Of a stretch of DNA of 64,000 nt, positions 44,601-52,548 are shown piece after piece; the first letter of the stretch is position 1; each line of letters starts with the position of its first letter. The notes beneath the pieces are model-generated. The model saw only the letters and a list, made by a program, of their open reading frames with translations, ran no database searches and was not told the origin of the DNA. A program made the position numbers and the translations under genes. Location of the stretch: the NCBI RefSeq assembly GCF_011682175.1, contig NZ_WHJG01000015.1:89383-153382 (forward strand). Direction: 5' to 3'. Source of the stretch: Massilia frigida. GTDB lineage: Bacteria; Pseudomonadota; Gammaproteobacteria; Burkholderiales; Burkholderiaceae_D.

Positions 44601-45054
44601 CCTGGTCCATTTCAACCCGGCGGGCGCCGGCATCGATCACCTCGACTTCACTGCCTTGGGCGGCAAGACGCTCACGGCCGACCTGGCGGTCAACAAGTCG
44701 ATCACCGTCGTCGCGGCGGGCACCAGCAACGACACGCTGGCCAAGATCAGCGCCCTGTTCAACGCGTACAACGCCGAAACCATGACGCACGTGGTCGCGC
44801 TGGTCGACGGCACCGGCAATGCCGCGATGATCTTCTCGATCGAGGATGTGGCGGGCGCCGACAATGGCAAGGCGACGATGCAGGGCAGGATCGACCTGGG
44901 CACTGTGAACTGGCACAGCGCACTGACGCAGGCAAACTTTGTCGACGCGACGAGCATCGGTTTCAGCCAGGCCGAAGGCGCGGCCGGCGTCGTGGCAACG
45001 CCCGTGCAGCTGGTCGGCATGACACTGCCGGAGAGCGGCCTGGCCGGGGCCTGA
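41629..45054 (+). CDS. S-layer/RTX-like secreted protein with DUF4214 N-terminus
   Basis: A 1141-residue probably secreted protein without a Sec signal peptide, as expected for type I secretion. Residues about 1-170 resemble DUF4214/S-layer-type N-termini (VAQELYISYFGRPADSIGL, VFHYLFGRAPAQSGLAFW). A TTGADNL...SGDRISAGDGVDTL segment at about 205-245 resembles surface-layer proteins of the RsaA type. A large beta region follows, and glycine/aspartate RTX calcium-binding repeats occur at about 705-745 (LSGGNGNDTLRKPG, VLDGGDGNDAIYAE). Another repeat-like segment, ILPGMGNDVVVLG, is near 960. It is low in Cys. AAGGACCACC precedes the start. No ABC transporter or adaptor gene is adjacent. Confidence 0.8.
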   Translation: MATASAYTKVAQELYISYFGRPADSIGLLNMSAALAAAGAPTTTSGLDAAYASNASVRALMDSFGKSGESTVLYGTASPGSSTARFVTEVFHYLFGRAPAQSGLAFWTNAIDSGSLTLAAAAHSILTGAIVANGADAALIDKKVIFANHFTTALDTDTEVSAYRGAVAAQIGRDLLASVTAATDPGTSQTAVPATLAQLGKSIVLTTGADNLAGVSGPNLFVANIAGNSNTLQSGDRISAGDGVDTLRANVGVFQASALTPETQGVENVIVRADASISTTAPIEINAASMKGVTRWESKHSHGDLVIDHVGIANSQLPENVTVAMAGTDAGNVDFGVYFDTAALRALNPTVGGQTLRLQLMDTRSAEAGDAPLKGNPYDGFVFTFNGKPVQVRSPAIDQAQTYPELLAAIRAQVAVTPGLEKLVVSLGGPFEAYDTQYGHLQSGREILITNPGTGSMTTDDTSGWLSSLIPNDTMHKAMPIGPVAAGRALITSTVVLDGVGRGATGGDLVIGAKATSTVTQPGVEAFNITVENTSRLQTINSTYNRLETVNLVNGTSKGDVSVRGATDTADQPLPGLVGERTGSQHGDTYGFHDVRQVNAGAMKGKVDIEAIVSDLALAKYIDQPGSQTGARGESVDFIYLGGNNDDVVMLDITSNMAAKRGDRAAGLEDFRFKMGGGTGDDQLTLRILPSVQGNNSWMVNQDLNNNITLSGGNGNDTLRKPGAGDAVLDGGDGNDAIYAENSGLQEVLSFVAGQMNVAASTTYLGAQWVFNTADQMGLLAPAREFGALKSDALDTYKLAGTKVNVSFQGIGSSVTVGTTLSMTMPTDKDINEAITHAINDDPVLNQLLHVNDGPGSALIVHALIDGAMSPADLNISLQALDPASLTDAQVSAWAAAYGLTGGAVSTDSVFNVIQTSLATFNANGDYASAMAVDHGAVHSITGVNSSAASDNLILPGMGNDVVVLGTALGARKAVSSNDTVVFEGNFGNDTLVHFNPAGAGIDHLDFTALGGKTLTADLAVNKSITVVAAGTSNDTLAKISALFNAYNAETMTHVVALVDGTGNAAMIFSIEDVAGADNGKATMQGRIDLGTVNWHSALTQANFVDATSIGFSQAEGAAGVVATPVQLVGMTLPESGLAGA

Positions 45055-45068
45055 GGGCCGGATGGCAT

Positions 45069-45974
45069 TCAGGGATGGCGTTCGCCATCCTTGGGTTCCT
45101 CGAAGTAATCGTCATACGGCCAAAAATCGCTGCCGCCGGGCATATCGGACCTGGTAAGGCAGCGATTCCTTAAAAAATCGATGCGGTCCGCAAGGTCCAT
45201 GTAGTCCATGGCTTGCTCGTCGTCGTCGACCAGCGGCAGGCGCAAGTCGATGCGCTTGTTGCCGCCATCGACATTGTAGGCATAGCGGTCGCCCAGATCG
45301 AAGTCGCGCCGCAGGTCGGTACCCCATTGCGAGTTGCTGCCCCAGCCCATCGACAGGTCGATGGTCTTGCGGTTCTTGCGCCAGTAGCTCCAGTACAGCG
45401 CGGACTGGTCGGCAATGCCCCTGGCCAGCAAATGCGCCGGCGCCGATACGCTGACACCGGCGCGGGAAAACATCATGTTTCCAAGCAAGAGCGCCGGCCA
45501 CAGCAGACCCGTCATCTCGATGGTGTCGCCGCTGCTTTCGCTTACCTCCACCACTTCGCACCAGAACGGATGAAAGCGGGACGGCAATTCGGCGCGAAAA
45601 CCAAGGTGAGCGAACAGGGCGGCATAGTTGTCGGACGTGATATCTGGGCCAGCATAGCCGGAGCCGCCGTGCTGGAAGCGCAGCAGCATCACATCGCTGA
45701 GCCGGGAGGCACAGTACAAATTCTCGCTCTCGCCTTCGAGCAGTTCGGGCCAGGCGTGCAGTGAACAGGGGCGCCGCCCGATCTCGCCGAAATACGCGCC
45801 CGCGTCCTCCAGCGCCGTCCAGCGCGCAAGAAAAACGTCATCCCACACACGTTCTCCCTCGTATTTGCGCATGGCGTCGTACAGCGCGCGCAGATTGCCC
45901 CGCCAGTGCCGGTCCGCATCGAAGCGCCCGGCTGCATTCAGTGCATTCACAGCGGCAGGATCGTCGACAGGCAT
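45069..45974 (-). CDS. Hypothetical protein
   Basis: A 301-residue soluble, Trp/Tyr/Asp-rich protein without signal peptide. Visible features are an N-terminal RHWRGNLRALYDAMRKYEG helix, a central hydrophobic segment (MTGLLWPALLLGNMMFS) and an acidic C-terminus (DDDEQAMDYMDLADRIDFL, DFWPYDDYFEEPKDGE). I do not recognise the family. It resembles stand-alone accessory proteins more than an enzyme with a visible active site. It converges on the S-layer-like gene. Confidence 0.65.
   Translation of the reverse strand: MPVDDPAAVNALNAAGRFDADRHWRGNLRALYDAMRKYEGERVWDDVFLARWTALEDAGAYFGEIGRRPCSLHAWPELLEGESENLYCASRLSDVMLLRFQHGGSGYAGPDITSDNYAALFAHLGFRAELPSRFHPFWCEVVEVSESSGDTIEMTGLLWPALLLGNMMFSRAGVSVSAPAHLLARGIADQSALYWSYWRKNRKTIDLSMGWGSNSQWGTDLRRDFDLGDRYAYNVDGGNKRIDLRLPLVDDDEQAMDYMDLADRIDFLRNRCLTRSDMPGGSDFWPYDDYFEEPKDGERHP
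45073..45090. terminator. Possible bidirectional terminator hairpin
   Basis: The perfect inverted repeat GGATGGCG/CGCCATCC with a two-base loop lies between the converging ends of the S-layer-like gene and the minus-strand hypothetical gene, overlapping the last codons of the latter. Only a short T-rich run (TTGGGTT) follows on the plus strand, so intrinsic termination is uncertain. Confidence 0.35.
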
Positions 45975-46081
45975 TGCAGGACACTTCCGACATTGAATTC
46001 ACCGGATTTTACTGCAGGATGGGACCGCCTTGCCGGCGCTGGCGGTGCGCGCACCGCCAGCGCCGGCATTTACCTCCGCAA

Positions 46082-46306
46082 TTAATGCAGCGCGGTCACC
46101 GCATAGCCTTTTTCGGCAATCTGTTCATTCAAGCGTTCGATGGCATAGTCCGGCAAGCGGTCGGCCTCGTCGGCGATCTCGAAGGCCCTGGCCTCGACTT
46201 CCCAGTCCGTATTGGTGGCCTCGTTCGGGATGTTACGGTCTTGCGGAACTGCCAGGTAGGAATACTTGCCGTTGTGTTCTGCCCTGCGGTAGATGTCCAA
46301 GCGCAT
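46082..46306 (-). CDS. Small conserved hypothetical protein (DUF6139-like)
   Basis: A 74-residue acidic protein (MRLDIYRRAEHNGKYSYLAV, then IPNEATNTDWEVEARAFEI). Short proteins with this start are frequent in Burkholderiales and, as far as I recall, are grouped as DUF6139; function unknown. It is monocistronic, upstream of and divergent from the chemotaxis receptor gene. The 255-base AT-richer region 46307-46561 between them should carry both promoters; I could not identify a flagellar sigma-factor box with confidence. Confidence 0.65.
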   Translation of the reverse strand: MRLDIYRRAEHNGKYSYLAVPQDRNIPNEATNTDWEVEARAFEIADEADRLPDYAIERLNEQIAEKGYAVTALH

Positions 46307-46561
46307 GATGATATCCTATAAAAATGAGAAAACGGACTCCTGCTTTCCGTGTGGTCGCAGTGTCCGTGCATAAATGTAGTGCAGCCATGCCGGGGCGTCT
46401 GTTAAGTATTCAACATGAGGTGTCTTTTTTGTGCAAAATTTTGTTGAGTACGCCCGTAGTTTTGATGCATATTGAGATCGATAACGCTATGATGGGTTCA
46501 TTAATTGCATAGAGCAACATTCAAGATGCAATCCTGGTTGATCTCATAAAGGGAAATTATC

Positions 46562-48601
46562 ATGTCCGCGCAATCGATACTCGGCAGGCTGAAAGTGTGG
46601 CACACGTATCTTATCCTGAGCGTGATCGGGATCGTGGTGACGAGCATTCCGACCTACCTGTACCTCAAGGAAGCCGGCAAGGCCCTGTCGGCCTATTCGT
46701 CCGAGCAGGAGGGCATGCCGGGCGTGGCGAACGTGCTGCGCGTGGTCCAGTTCACCCAGCAACACCGCGGCCTGTCCGCGCTGGTGCTGGGCGGCTCGGG
46801 TGATGCCAGCGACAAGCGCGCCGCCAAACAGGCCGACGCCGACGCCGCCTACACGGCAGTCGATGCCCTCGTTGGAAAGCTCAACGATCCCGCCATCGCC
46901 CAATTGTGGTCGGTCCCCAAGCGCGAATGGGAAACCTTGCGCGTCGCTGTCTCGGGCAAGACGATCACCGTGCCGCAAAGTTTCGCCGCGCATACTGCCT
47001 TGCTGGCCAAATTGCTCAAGGTGAACGAGCTGATCGGCGATTACTACGGTCTCAGCCTCGATCCGGACAAGGATTCCTACCAGTTAATCCAAGCCATGTA
47101 CTACCAGCTCCCCAATTTGACGGAAGAGCTCGGCCAATTGCGCGCCAAGGGTGCCGGCTTGCTCGGCAAGAAGGAAGCCAGCCAGGAAGAACGCCAGATC
47201 ATTTCATCGATGATCGGCCGCATCCACGACCGCGTCGTGCAAACCACGAATGCCTACGGCAAGGCGGCAACGTACAACCCGGAAATCGGCAAAAGCCTGT
47301 CCCCCATGATGAACGAGGCCTTGGCGGCGTCGGCCACGCTCACCGAGCTGGCCACGGTCCAGATCCTCAAGCCGGAAACGCTGACCTACAGCGCGAGCGA
47401 GTATGTGGCGGCCGCCACCCGCGCGATCGATGCCCAGTTTGCGCTCAACAACGCCGCCAAGACCGATCTGGACGCCATGTTCGTTGCCAAGATCGGCAAC
47501 TTCCATACCGAGCGCTGGACCATGCTCGCCGTCATGCTGGCCCTGCTGGCCGCCGCCGGCTACTTTACCGTGCTGGTGACCCGGGCCGTCACTGTGCCGC
47601 TGAACAACGCCGTTGCCGTGGCGCAAAGCGTCGCCAGCGGCAACCTGGTTAACGAGTTCGATGTTGGCGCCAACAATGAAGTAGGCCAGATGCTGCGCGC
47701 ACTGAAGGAAATGAACAATAGCCTGCGTGGCATCGTCGGCGATGTGCGCGTCAGCATCGACAACATCAGCGCGGCCACGCGTGACATCGCCTCCGGCAAC
47801 AACGACGTCTCGGGCCGCCTCGAATCGCAGGCGTCCAACCTTGAAGAAACGGCGTCGTCCATGGAAGAACTCACGTCCACGGTCAAGCAAAATGCCGACA
47901 ACGCCCACCAGGCCAATGAACTGGTGCTTGGCGCCTCGCAAGCCGCCACCAAGGGTGCGTCGGTGGTGTCGCAGGTGGTGCGGACCATGGGCGAGATCAA
48001 CGATGGCTCGCGCAAGATTGTCGATATCATCGCGGTGATCGATGGTATTGCTTTCCAGACCAATATCCTCGCGCTGAATGCCGCCGTGGAAGCCGCCCGC
48101 GCCGGCGAGCAAGGCCGCGGCTTTGCCGTGGTGGCCAGCGAAGTGCGCAATCTGGCCCAGCGCTCCGCCTCCGCCGCCAAGGAAATCAAGGTCTTGATCA
48201 GCCACAGCGTGGGCCAGGTCGAAGCGGGCAACCAGCTGGCCAACGAGGCCGGCACGGCGATGGACGAGATCCTGAGCAGCGTCACGCGCATCACCAGCAT
48301 CATGGCGGAGATTGCGGTGGCCTCGGCCGAGCAAGGCGCCGGCATCGAGCAGATCAATTATGCGGTCACCCAGATGGATGACATGACCCAGCAAAATGCG
48401 GCCCTGGTCGAACAGACCGCCGCAGCGTCGACCAGCTTGCAGGAACAGGCGGTAACGCTGGTGCAGGCGATGAGTATCTTTACACTTGGAAATGAGGCAG
48501 TGCAGGCCGCAGTACGCCAGGCCGCCCCTGCGCATCCGCGGGCCCCGACTGCACCGCGGCGTGCCGCCGGTGCCAAGGCGAAGGCCTTGAAACACGCTTG
48601 A
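46562..48601 (+). CDS. Methyl-accepting chemotaxis protein
   Basis: A 679-residue transmembrane chemoreceptor. TM1 is at about 14-35 (YLILSVIGIVVTSIPTYLYL). A large periplasmic helical sensor (about 36-320) has a NIT-like VVQFTQQHRGLSALVLGG motif. TM2 at about 322-343 is followed by HAMP (AVTVPLNNAVAVAQSVASGNL) and the signalling domain with its hairpin tip FQTNILALNAAVEAAR and methylation helices. No CheR/CheB-binding pentapeptide is seen at the end; the C-terminus is an Ala/Pro/Lys tail. The NIT-type sensor suggests nitrate/nitrite or a similar small anion as ligand, which is inference. GGGAAATTATC precedes the start. Confidence 0.93.
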   Translation: MSAQSILGRLKVWHTYLILSVIGIVVTSIPTYLYLKEAGKALSAYSSEQEGMPGVANVLRVVQFTQQHRGLSALVLGGSGDASDKRAAKQADADAAYTAVDALVGKLNDPAIAQLWSVPKREWETLRVAVSGKTITVPQSFAAHTALLAKLLKVNELIGDYYGLSLDPDKDSYQLIQAMYYQLPNLTEELGQLRAKGAGLLGKKEASQEERQIISSMIGRIHDRVVQTTNAYGKAATYNPEIGKSLSPMMNEALAASATLTELATVQILKPETLTYSASEYVAAATRAIDAQFALNNAAKTDLDAMFVAKIGNFHTERWTMLAVMLALLAAAGYFTVLVTRAVTVPLNNAVAVAQSVASGNLVNEFDVGANNEVGQMLRALKEMNNSLRGIVGDVRVSIDNISAATRDIASGNNDVSGRLESQASNLEETASSMEELTSTVKQNADNAHQANELVLGASQAATKGASVVSQVVRTMGEINDGSRKIVDIIAVIDGIAFQTNILALNAAVEAARAGEQGRGFAVVASEVRNLAQRSASAAKEIKVLISHSVGQVEAGNQLANEAGTAMDEILSSVTRITSIMAEIAVASAEQGAGIEQINYAVTQMDDMTQQNAALVEQTAAASTSLQEQAVTLVQAMSIFTLGNEAVQAAVRQAAPAHPRAPTAPRRAAGAKAKALKHA

Positions 48602-48604
48602 CGC

Positions 48605-48632
48605 GGCAGTGCCGGGCCGGCAGTGCCGGGCC
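48605..48632. repeat. 14-base tandem duplication after the receptor gene
   Basis: Two perfect head-to-tail copies of GGCAGTGCCGGGCC, followed by CCGGC/GCCGG half-sites up to about 48652. It directly follows the chemoreceptor stop and can fold into GC-rich hairpins, so it might act as a transcription end, but no T-run follows. Confidence 0.6.
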
Positions 48633-48651
48633 GGCATGTGCTGCCGGCCGG

Positions 48652-48855
48652 CTAGCGTCCCGGGCTGCTGCGCAGTATCCGCGCCGGCAGCATGACGATG
48701 GCGCGCAGCAACTCGAATACCGCTTCCACGCCGATGCCCAGCAAGCGCAACGGCAGAAGCAGCAGCCACACCAGCGGATACAGCAGGAGTGCCAACAAGG
48801 CCAGCGGCCAGCAGAGGAAGAGGACCACCAGCCACAGCAGGAAACTCAACATCAT
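48652..48855 (-). CDS. Small hydrophobic membrane protein
   Basis: A 67-residue protein that is almost entirely two membrane helices (FLLWLVVLFLCWPLALLALL and VWLLLLPLRLLGIGVEAVF) with a short basic tail (RILRSSPGR). No domain is recognised. Two Met codons stand in tandem at the start, with GGAGAAC just upstream, which supports translation. Such small proteins are found beside envelope genes in many Burkholderiales. Confidence 0.6.
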   Translation of the reverse strand: MMLSFLLWLVVLFLCWPLALLALLLYPLVWLLLLPLRLLGIGVEAVFELLRAIVMLPARILRSSPGR

Positions 48856-48978
48856 GTTCTCCGTATCGGAAAAGTTCAGGTGAGTTCACTGTAAGGAGAT
48901 GGCGGCGCTGCGGCAACGCATGTGCGACCAAGCGCAGGCTGGCGCGCGCAAAGCGCAAAAAACGCCGATAGACGGGAT

Positions 48979-49227
48979 TTACTGGCCGACGCAGATGATC
49001 TTGGTGGCGTACTCGTGGGCGTTGGACTTTTTGTTCGAGGCCCAGTCGATCACTTCCTGGGCTTGCTCCACGGTCATGATGGTGGCTTTTTCCTTGTTCT
49101 TGATGAAGGAAACACCCTCGAACTTGCCTTCCTTGCTGCGCATGACTTTGGCGAACACAGGCGGTTTCAGCGCATCATCACTGAGTTTGTTTTGCTGGAC
49201 GAGGTAACGCTGGTCAATATTTTCCAT
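48979..49227 (-). CDS. Hypothetical protein
   Basis: An 82-residue soluble protein rich in Lys (MENIDQRYLVQQNKLSDDAL, GKFEGVSFIKNKEKATIM, TVEQAQEVIDWASNKK). Its lower GC third position and Lys content set it slightly apart from neighbours, but it reads as a real small protein. Function unknown. It is followed on the same strand by the small membrane protein after a 123-base gap. Confidence 0.6.
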   Translation of the reverse strand: MENIDQRYLVQQNKLSDDALKPPVFAKVMRSKEGKFEGVSFIKNKEKATIMTVEQAQEVIDWASNKKSNAHEYATKIICVGQ

Positions 49228-49343
49228 GGAGCACTTAAATAAACGGTTGAAGCCGCCATTTTACGGGCTCGCCCGCCGCGCGGCAAATCCGGCGGCCGGG
49301 ATGACGGCGCGGCCTGGGCCAGCCCGCGCCACGGCGCGCGGCA

Positions 49344-50267
49344 TCAGGCGTAGACCCGGACCCGTTCGGCGGTCTCCGGCACCAGCGCGTGCAGCACATC
49401 GACCCGGATCGCCGCTTCGAGCGAGGGAATCGAGCCGCCCGCGCGGTAATGAAAACTGACCTGCAGCACGTCGCCGGCCTGGCATTGCACGCCCTGTTGC
49501 AGCGGCAAGGTCATGTAATGATTCAGCCAGTCGATGGTGGCATTTTCTTCGCTCACGACCGCCAGCACGTTCTTGGTGATGAAACGCATGGCGTTGACGA
49601 CGCCGTTCTTCTCGACCAGGAACTTGCCTTCCCACGCAATGCGGGTGTCGAGCGGCTGGCTGAAGTCGAGGATGCTGTACACCGAGGGCGGCGCCAGTTC
49701 CACCGTGCCGGGATGAATCACCGTGGTTTCCTGGAACTGCACGATGGGAGCGTAAAACCCTTCGAAATCGTATTCCTGCTGCAAGGGCTGCACCGCCATG
49801 ATCACCGCTTCCGGCAAGAAGCGCGGCAGCGGGCCGCCAAAGCGCGCCAGGTAGCGCCGCTTGAACGATTCGATCACTTCCACCTGCTTTTCGCGCAGCA
49901 TGCCGACGTGAATCATTTCGCAGATCACGATATCGACCGGTTCCGGCGGCAGGTATTCGAAGGCGTCCGCATGCACCACCTCGACCTTGTGGCCGTTGGG
50001 GTTCATGGACATCATCTTGCGCGCTTCCTTGACCATGTCGGGATTGAATTCGACGCAGTAGACTTTTTCGGCCTTGGCGGCCGCGAACCACGACAGCACG
50101 CCCGTGCCGCCGCCCAGTTCAAGCACCTTGGCGCCAGGGAAAACCGCGTAATGGATTGCTGACTTGAAACCGTGCATCCGGTTTTGGTCCATCAACATAT
50201 TGTGGTGATAGTGGACAGGAATGAACTGTCCCAGATAGCAGCTTTCGATTTCGCGTTCGTTCAGCAT
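49344..50267 (-). CDS. SAM-dependent methyltransferase, PRMT-like
   Basis: A 307-residue class I methyltransferase. Motif I is VLELGGGTGVLSWFAA (Glu50-Gly52 on), the post-I acidic residue lies in VYCVEFNPDMV, and CEMIHVGMLREKQV (about 116-129) resembles the double-E loop region of protein arginine methyltransferases. The C-terminal half is a beta-barrel-like part (FEGFYAPIVQFQETTVI; YSILDFSQPLDTRIAWEG). That layout suggests a PRMT-type fold, unusual in bacteria, but a small-molecule substrate is equally possible. Start supported by AAAGGGGAAATT. Confidence 0.78.
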   Translation of the reverse strand: MLNEREIESCYLGQFIPVHYHHNMLMDQNRMHGFKSAIHYAVFPGAKVLELGGGTGVLSWFAAAKAEKVYCVEFNPDMVKEARKMMSMNPNGHKVEVVHADAFEYLPPEPVDIVICEMIHVGMLREKQVEVIESFKRRYLARFGGPLPRFLPEAVIMAVQPLQQEYDFEGFYAPIVQFQETTVIHPGTVELAPPSVYSILDFSQPLDTRIAWEGKFLVEKNGVVNAMRFITKNVLAVVSEENATIDWLNHYMTLPLQQGVQCQAGDVLQVSFHYRAGGSIPSLEAAIRVDVLHALVPETAERVRVYA

Positions 50268-50438
50268 AATTTCCCCTTTGAATTGGCAAGCAGGCCGTCA
50301 TGACCCGGATGCCCTGCGCCCTTGCCTGGCTTGATCAGTACGACATAATCATTATCAACAACATGGATGCTATTCGATGCCGCGAGATAACTCGCTTTTC
50401 CCTGCCAGTTCAGCGCTTGCGCGCACCGCCGGATGCGC

Positions 50439-51098
50439 TCAAAGCCCCTTGCGGCTCAGGGAAAGATGGGCGTTGATGGCGTCGGCGATGCGCGGCTTGT
50501 CGGCGCGCTCGGCGATCTGGGCGGCGGTCAGGCTTTCGTTATTCTTGAGGGTGGCGTCGGCGCCCTCCTGCATCAGCAGCCGGGCGGCCGCTTCCTGGCC
50601 TTCGCGGGCGGCGATCATCAGCGGGGTCAGCTTGCTGGGCGTTTCGGCGTCGATGTAGGCGTAATGGTCGAGCAGGATGCGGACGATCTCGTCGTCGCCG
50701 CTGGCGGCCGCGTAGTGCAGCGCCGTCCAGCCGGGATAGGTGACGATCGCGCCCTTGGCCAGCAAGGCCAGCACCGCCGGTTTGTTGCGCTTGAACGCGG
50801 CCATCATCAGGGCGCGGTTGCCGTTCGGCGCGGCCCGTTCGAGATCGATGCCGGGCTGGGCCAGCAAAACGTCGATGACGTCATTGGCACCCTCGCGCAG
50901 CGCGAGGATCAGCACGGTCTGGCCGGTAATCGGATCGACCGTGTTGGGCGTCGCGCCGTTTTTCAGGAGTTTCTTCACCATGGACGCGTTGTCCATCTGC
51001 GCGGCCACCACGAAGTCGCGCACCGGGTCGGCTGCGGCGTTCGCGCCGGCCATGGCGAGCAAGGCGGCAAGCACAAAACGGATCATCAGGTTGAACAT
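50439..51098 (-). CDS. Exported ankyrin-repeat protein
   Basis: A 219-residue protein with a signal peptide (MIRFVLAALLAMAGANAAADP, cleaved after ANA or AAA) and about five ankyrin repeats (ATPNTVDPITGQTVLILALR, NGNRALMMAAFKRNKPAVLALL, GWTALHYAAASGDDEIVRILLD, LTPLMIAAREGQEAAARLLM). It is probably a periplasmic binding or scaffold protein. Two Met codons at residues 1 and 5 are both possible starts. It follows tatD on the same strand with a 95-base gap, an arrangement common in betaproteobacteria. Confidence 0.88.
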   Translation of the reverse strand: MFNLMIRFVLAALLAMAGANAAADPVRDFVVAAQMDNASMVKKLLKNGATPNTVDPITGQTVLILALREGANDVIDVLLAQPGIDLERAAPNGNRALMMAAFKRNKPAVLALLAKGAIVTYPGWTALHYAAASGDDEIVRILLDHYAYIDAETPSKLTPLMIAAREGQEAAARLLMQEGADATLKNNESLTAAQIAERADKPRIADAINAHLSLSRKGL

Positions 51099-51193
51099 GA
51101 AGTTGACTCCCTACAGCCTTGAAAACATTGGGAAAACCATGCGCGCGCCGGCAATTGCGCAGTTACCGAAGCAATGCCAGGTTCAACGCGAAC

Positions 51194-51976
51194 TTAGATG
51201 GGTACCACCTTGAAAAGATTGAAGAAATTGTCGGTCGTCTGCTGCGCCACCGTGGCCAGCGGCACCTCTTTCAAGGCCGACAGGAATTCCGCCACATGGC
51301 ACACAAAGCCCGGTTCGTTCATCTTGCCCCGGTGCGGCACCGGCGCCAGGTAAGGCGAATCGGTCTCGATCAGGATGCGATCGAGCGGTACGGCGCGCGC
51401 CACGGCTTGCAAATCCTTGGCGCTCTTGAAGGTAACGATGCCCGAAAACGAGATGTAAAACCCCATCGCGATCGCAGCCTCGGCCACTTCCAGTGATTCT
51501 GTAAAGCAATGCATGACACCCGCCACGCCGCCCTTGTCGGTCCCCGCACCCTCTTCCTGCATGATGCGGATGGTGTCCGCGCTGGCGGCGCGGGTGTGAA
51601 TAATCAAGGGCTTACGCGTGATTCTTGAAGCGCGGATGTGCACGCGAAAACGCTCGCGCTGCCATTCAAGGTCGCCCTGGAGCCGGAAATAGTCGAGACC
51701 GGTTTCGCCGATGGCGACGATTTTCGGATGCGCCGACAGTTCGACCAGCTGGTCGACCGAAGGTTCCGGCGTATCTTCATAATCGGGGTGCACGCCGACC
51801 GAAGCGTAGATGTGGGGATATTCCTCGGCCAGGGCCAGCACCTGGGGAAAGTCCGGCAGGTCGACCGACACGCACAGGGCGTGGGTGACCTTGTTCTCGG
51901 CCATCTTGGCGAGGATCTCGGGCATGCGCACGGCAAGCTCGGGGAAATTGATATGGCAGTGGGAGTCGATATACAT
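51194..51976 (-). CDS. TatD-family metal-dependent hydrolase
   Basis: A 260-residue TIM-barrel hydrolase/DNase. The metal-binding start DSHCHINF (His6, His8), GETGLDYFRL, VIHTRAA, GVMHCFTES, and the final ETDSPYLAP motif are all present. It is the last but one gene of the mltG-tmk-holB-pilZ block, the usual place for this gene. It starts 16 bases downstream of the acetyltransferase gene's stop. Confidence 0.95.
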   Translation of the reverse strand: MYIDSHCHINFPELAVRMPEILAKMAENKVTHALCVSVDLPDFPQVLALAEEYPHIYASVGVHPDYEDTPEPSVDQLVELSAHPKIVAIGETGLDYFRLQGDLEWQRERFRVHIRASRITRKPLIIHTRAASADTIRIMQEEGAGTDKGGVAGVMHCFTESLEVAEAAIAMGFYISFSGIVTFKSAKDLQAVARAVPLDRILIETDSPYLAPVPHRGKMNEPGFVCHVAEFLSALKEVPLATVAQQTTDNFFNLFKVVPI

Positions 51977-51992
51977 CCCGCCATTGTAAACG

Positions 51993-52511
51993 CTAGGCGA
52001 TACGCTTGCCCAGAATGATCAGGTCGCGCTCGATGCCGTCCAGCTTGGCCACCCGGGGAAGGTTGGCCCAGGTAGCGAAGCCGAACTTCTTGAACAAGGC
52101 CAGGCTTGGCACGTTGTGGCCAAAAATGAAGCCGAGCAAGGTATGCACGGCAATATTCGGCGCGTAAGCGATGGCTTGTTCCAGGCAGTAACGCCCGATG
52201 CCCTTGCCGCGCCAGCTTTCGGCGATGTAAATCGACAGCTCCGCCGTGCCCGAATAGGCCGGGCGGCCATAAAAGTTGGAATACGACATCCAGCCGATCA
52301 CGGCCGGGCTGGCGCTGGCATCGTCGGCCGCATGCAGCACCCACAGCGGGCGGCGCTCCGGGTCATGCTCGTCGAACCATGGCTGGCGCGAGGCCACCGA
52401 CACCGGCTCGGTATCGGCGGTCACCTCGCGCGAGGCGATGGTCGAATTGTAAATGTCGACGATGACGGGCAAGTCCTCGGGACGGGCAAGGCGGTGAACG
52501 AAAGACGGCAT
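51993..52511 (-). CDS. GNAT N-acetyltransferase (phosphinothricin acetyltransferase-like)
   Basis: A 172-residue acetyltransferase: VHRLARPEDLPVIVDIYNST, SVASRQPWFDEHDPERRPLW, ELSIYIAESWRGKGIGRYCL with the acetyl-CoA-binding RGKGIG loop, and the NVPSLALFKKFGF motif. Pat/YncA-type members acetylate phosphinothricin-like or methionine-derived amines; the true substrate is unknown. The ATG at 52511 is chosen because the longer upstream frame overlaps the PilZ gene. It sits inserted between pilZ and tatD. Confidence 0.88.
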   Translation of the reverse strand: MPSFVHRLARPEDLPVIVDIYNSTIASREVTADTEPVSVASRQPWFDEHDPERRPLWVLHAADDASASPAVIGWMSYSNFYGRPAYSGTAELSIYIAESWRGKGIGRYCLEQAIAYAPNIAVHTLLGFIFGHNVPSLALFKKFGFATWANLPRVAKLDGIERDLIILGKRIA

Positions 52512-52548
52512 ACGGCGCACGGTGACAGTCAGGTTAAGGGGTCGGGTG

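Noticed and set aside
46307..46561. Flagellar sigma-28 promoter for the chemoreceptor
   Set aside because: No convincing TAAA-N15-GCCGATAA-like arrangement was found on reading the region.
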